Assembly (NCBI GenBank): GCA_947458345.1
Contig: CANHBU010000184.1
Span: 1-5,054 of the forward strand
DNA: 5,054 nucleotides
DNA from: Comamonadaceae bacterium
GTDB taxonomy: Bacteria; Pseudomonadota; Gammaproteobacteria; Burkholderiales; Burkholderiaceae_C
Reading direction: 5' to 3'
The notes under the pieces are model-generated. The model saw only the letters and a program-made list of their open reading frames with translations, was not told the DNA's origin and searched no databases. Shown here piece after piece: positions 4,915-5,054 of this stretch (within the stretch, counting starts at the first letter, position 1; every line of letters starts with the position of its first letter). The translations under genes were made by a program, and so were the position numbers.

Positions 4915-5054
4915 ATGAACACGATTGGACACAGCCCGACCCTGCAAGAGCAGATCGCCCAGGCGGCGGCCGTGATGGCGGTCGAGGAGGGCTTGGAGTG
5001 GGGCGCGGCCAAGCGCCGGGCGGTCAAGCAACTGGGCCTGCCCGCCCGCACCGC
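4915..5054 (+). CDS. Conserved hypothetical protein, N-terminal fragment, divergent from mpl
   Basis: ATG at 4915, open for 46 codons to the window edge, where it is cut. The visible start MNTIGHSPTLQEQIAQAAA leads into VMAVEEGLEWGAAKRRAVKQ and LGLPART, a soluble, Ala-rich, probably helical segment with no signal peptide or membrane span. The pattern EEGLEWGxAKRRAVKQLGLP resembles the N-terminus of a conserved protein I recall next to mpl in Burkholderiales, annotated as hypothetical or nucleotidyltransferase-like; this is recognition from memory and too short to assign a function. It shares the leaderless-type start of tldD and mpl and begins divergently from mpl, so the two could share control. 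Confidence 0.75.
   Translation, partial: MNTIGHSPTLQEQIAQAAAVMAVEEGLEWGAAKRRAVKQLGLPART

Noticed and set aside
4810..5031. N-terminally extended mpl starting at 5031
   Set aside because: The conserved Rossmann start MHLHILGICGT begins at 4809; the extension is unrelated to Mpl and overlaps the divergent gene at 4915.

Overview
The window looks like chromosomal DNA from a high-GC betaproteobacterium, most likely a Burkholderiales/Comamonadaceae-type organism. This rests on the protein families, the GC-rich third positions, and repeated start regions in which a TACAAT-like -10 box lies 6-7 bases before the ATG with no Shine-Dalgarno. No taxonomic search was possible. Everything here is housekeeping; I see no mobile element, CRISPR array, tRNA or rRNA.

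Layout. (1) Bases 1-329 (+) hold the C-terminal end of rodA, the cell-elongation peptidoglycan polymerase. (2) Bases 330-430 are a short non-coding gap with three consecutive hairpins; the last is a perfect inverted repeat abutting the next -10 box. (3) Bases 444-1955 (+) are tldD, a zinc metallopeptidase with an HEAVGH motif. (4) Bases 1978-2131 are a compact control region: an extended -10 promoter, a 24-codon ORF (1994-2068) containing the run FYFAYFWF, and an intrinsic terminator (2099-2131) whose 5' arm can alternatively pair with sequence at the end of that ORF. This has the architecture of a ribosome-mediated transcription attenuator. (5) Bases 2162-3289 (+) are aroG, a class I DAHP synthase and first enzyme of the shikimate pathway. 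(6) Bases 3281-3412 are a tandem array of eleven 12-bp units that begins inside the aroG stop region and fills the gap to the next gene. (7) Bases 3418-4809 (-) are mpl, the murein tripeptide recycling ligase, convergent with aroG. (8) From base 4915 to the window edge (+) is the start of a small conserved-hypothetical-type gene, divergent from mpl.

How the parts relate. rodA and mpl both serve peptidoglycan (synthesis and recycling). aroG supplies the aromatic pathway, and its leader ORF seems to sense Phe, Tyr and Trp together, whereas the enzyme's conserved effector-site residues look like those of a Phe-sensitive isozyme. The main finding is this aromatic leader-peptide attenuator. Next are the set of four apparently leaderless starts, including that of the leader peptide itself, and the tandem repeat that appears to have grown out of the aroG stop codon region.
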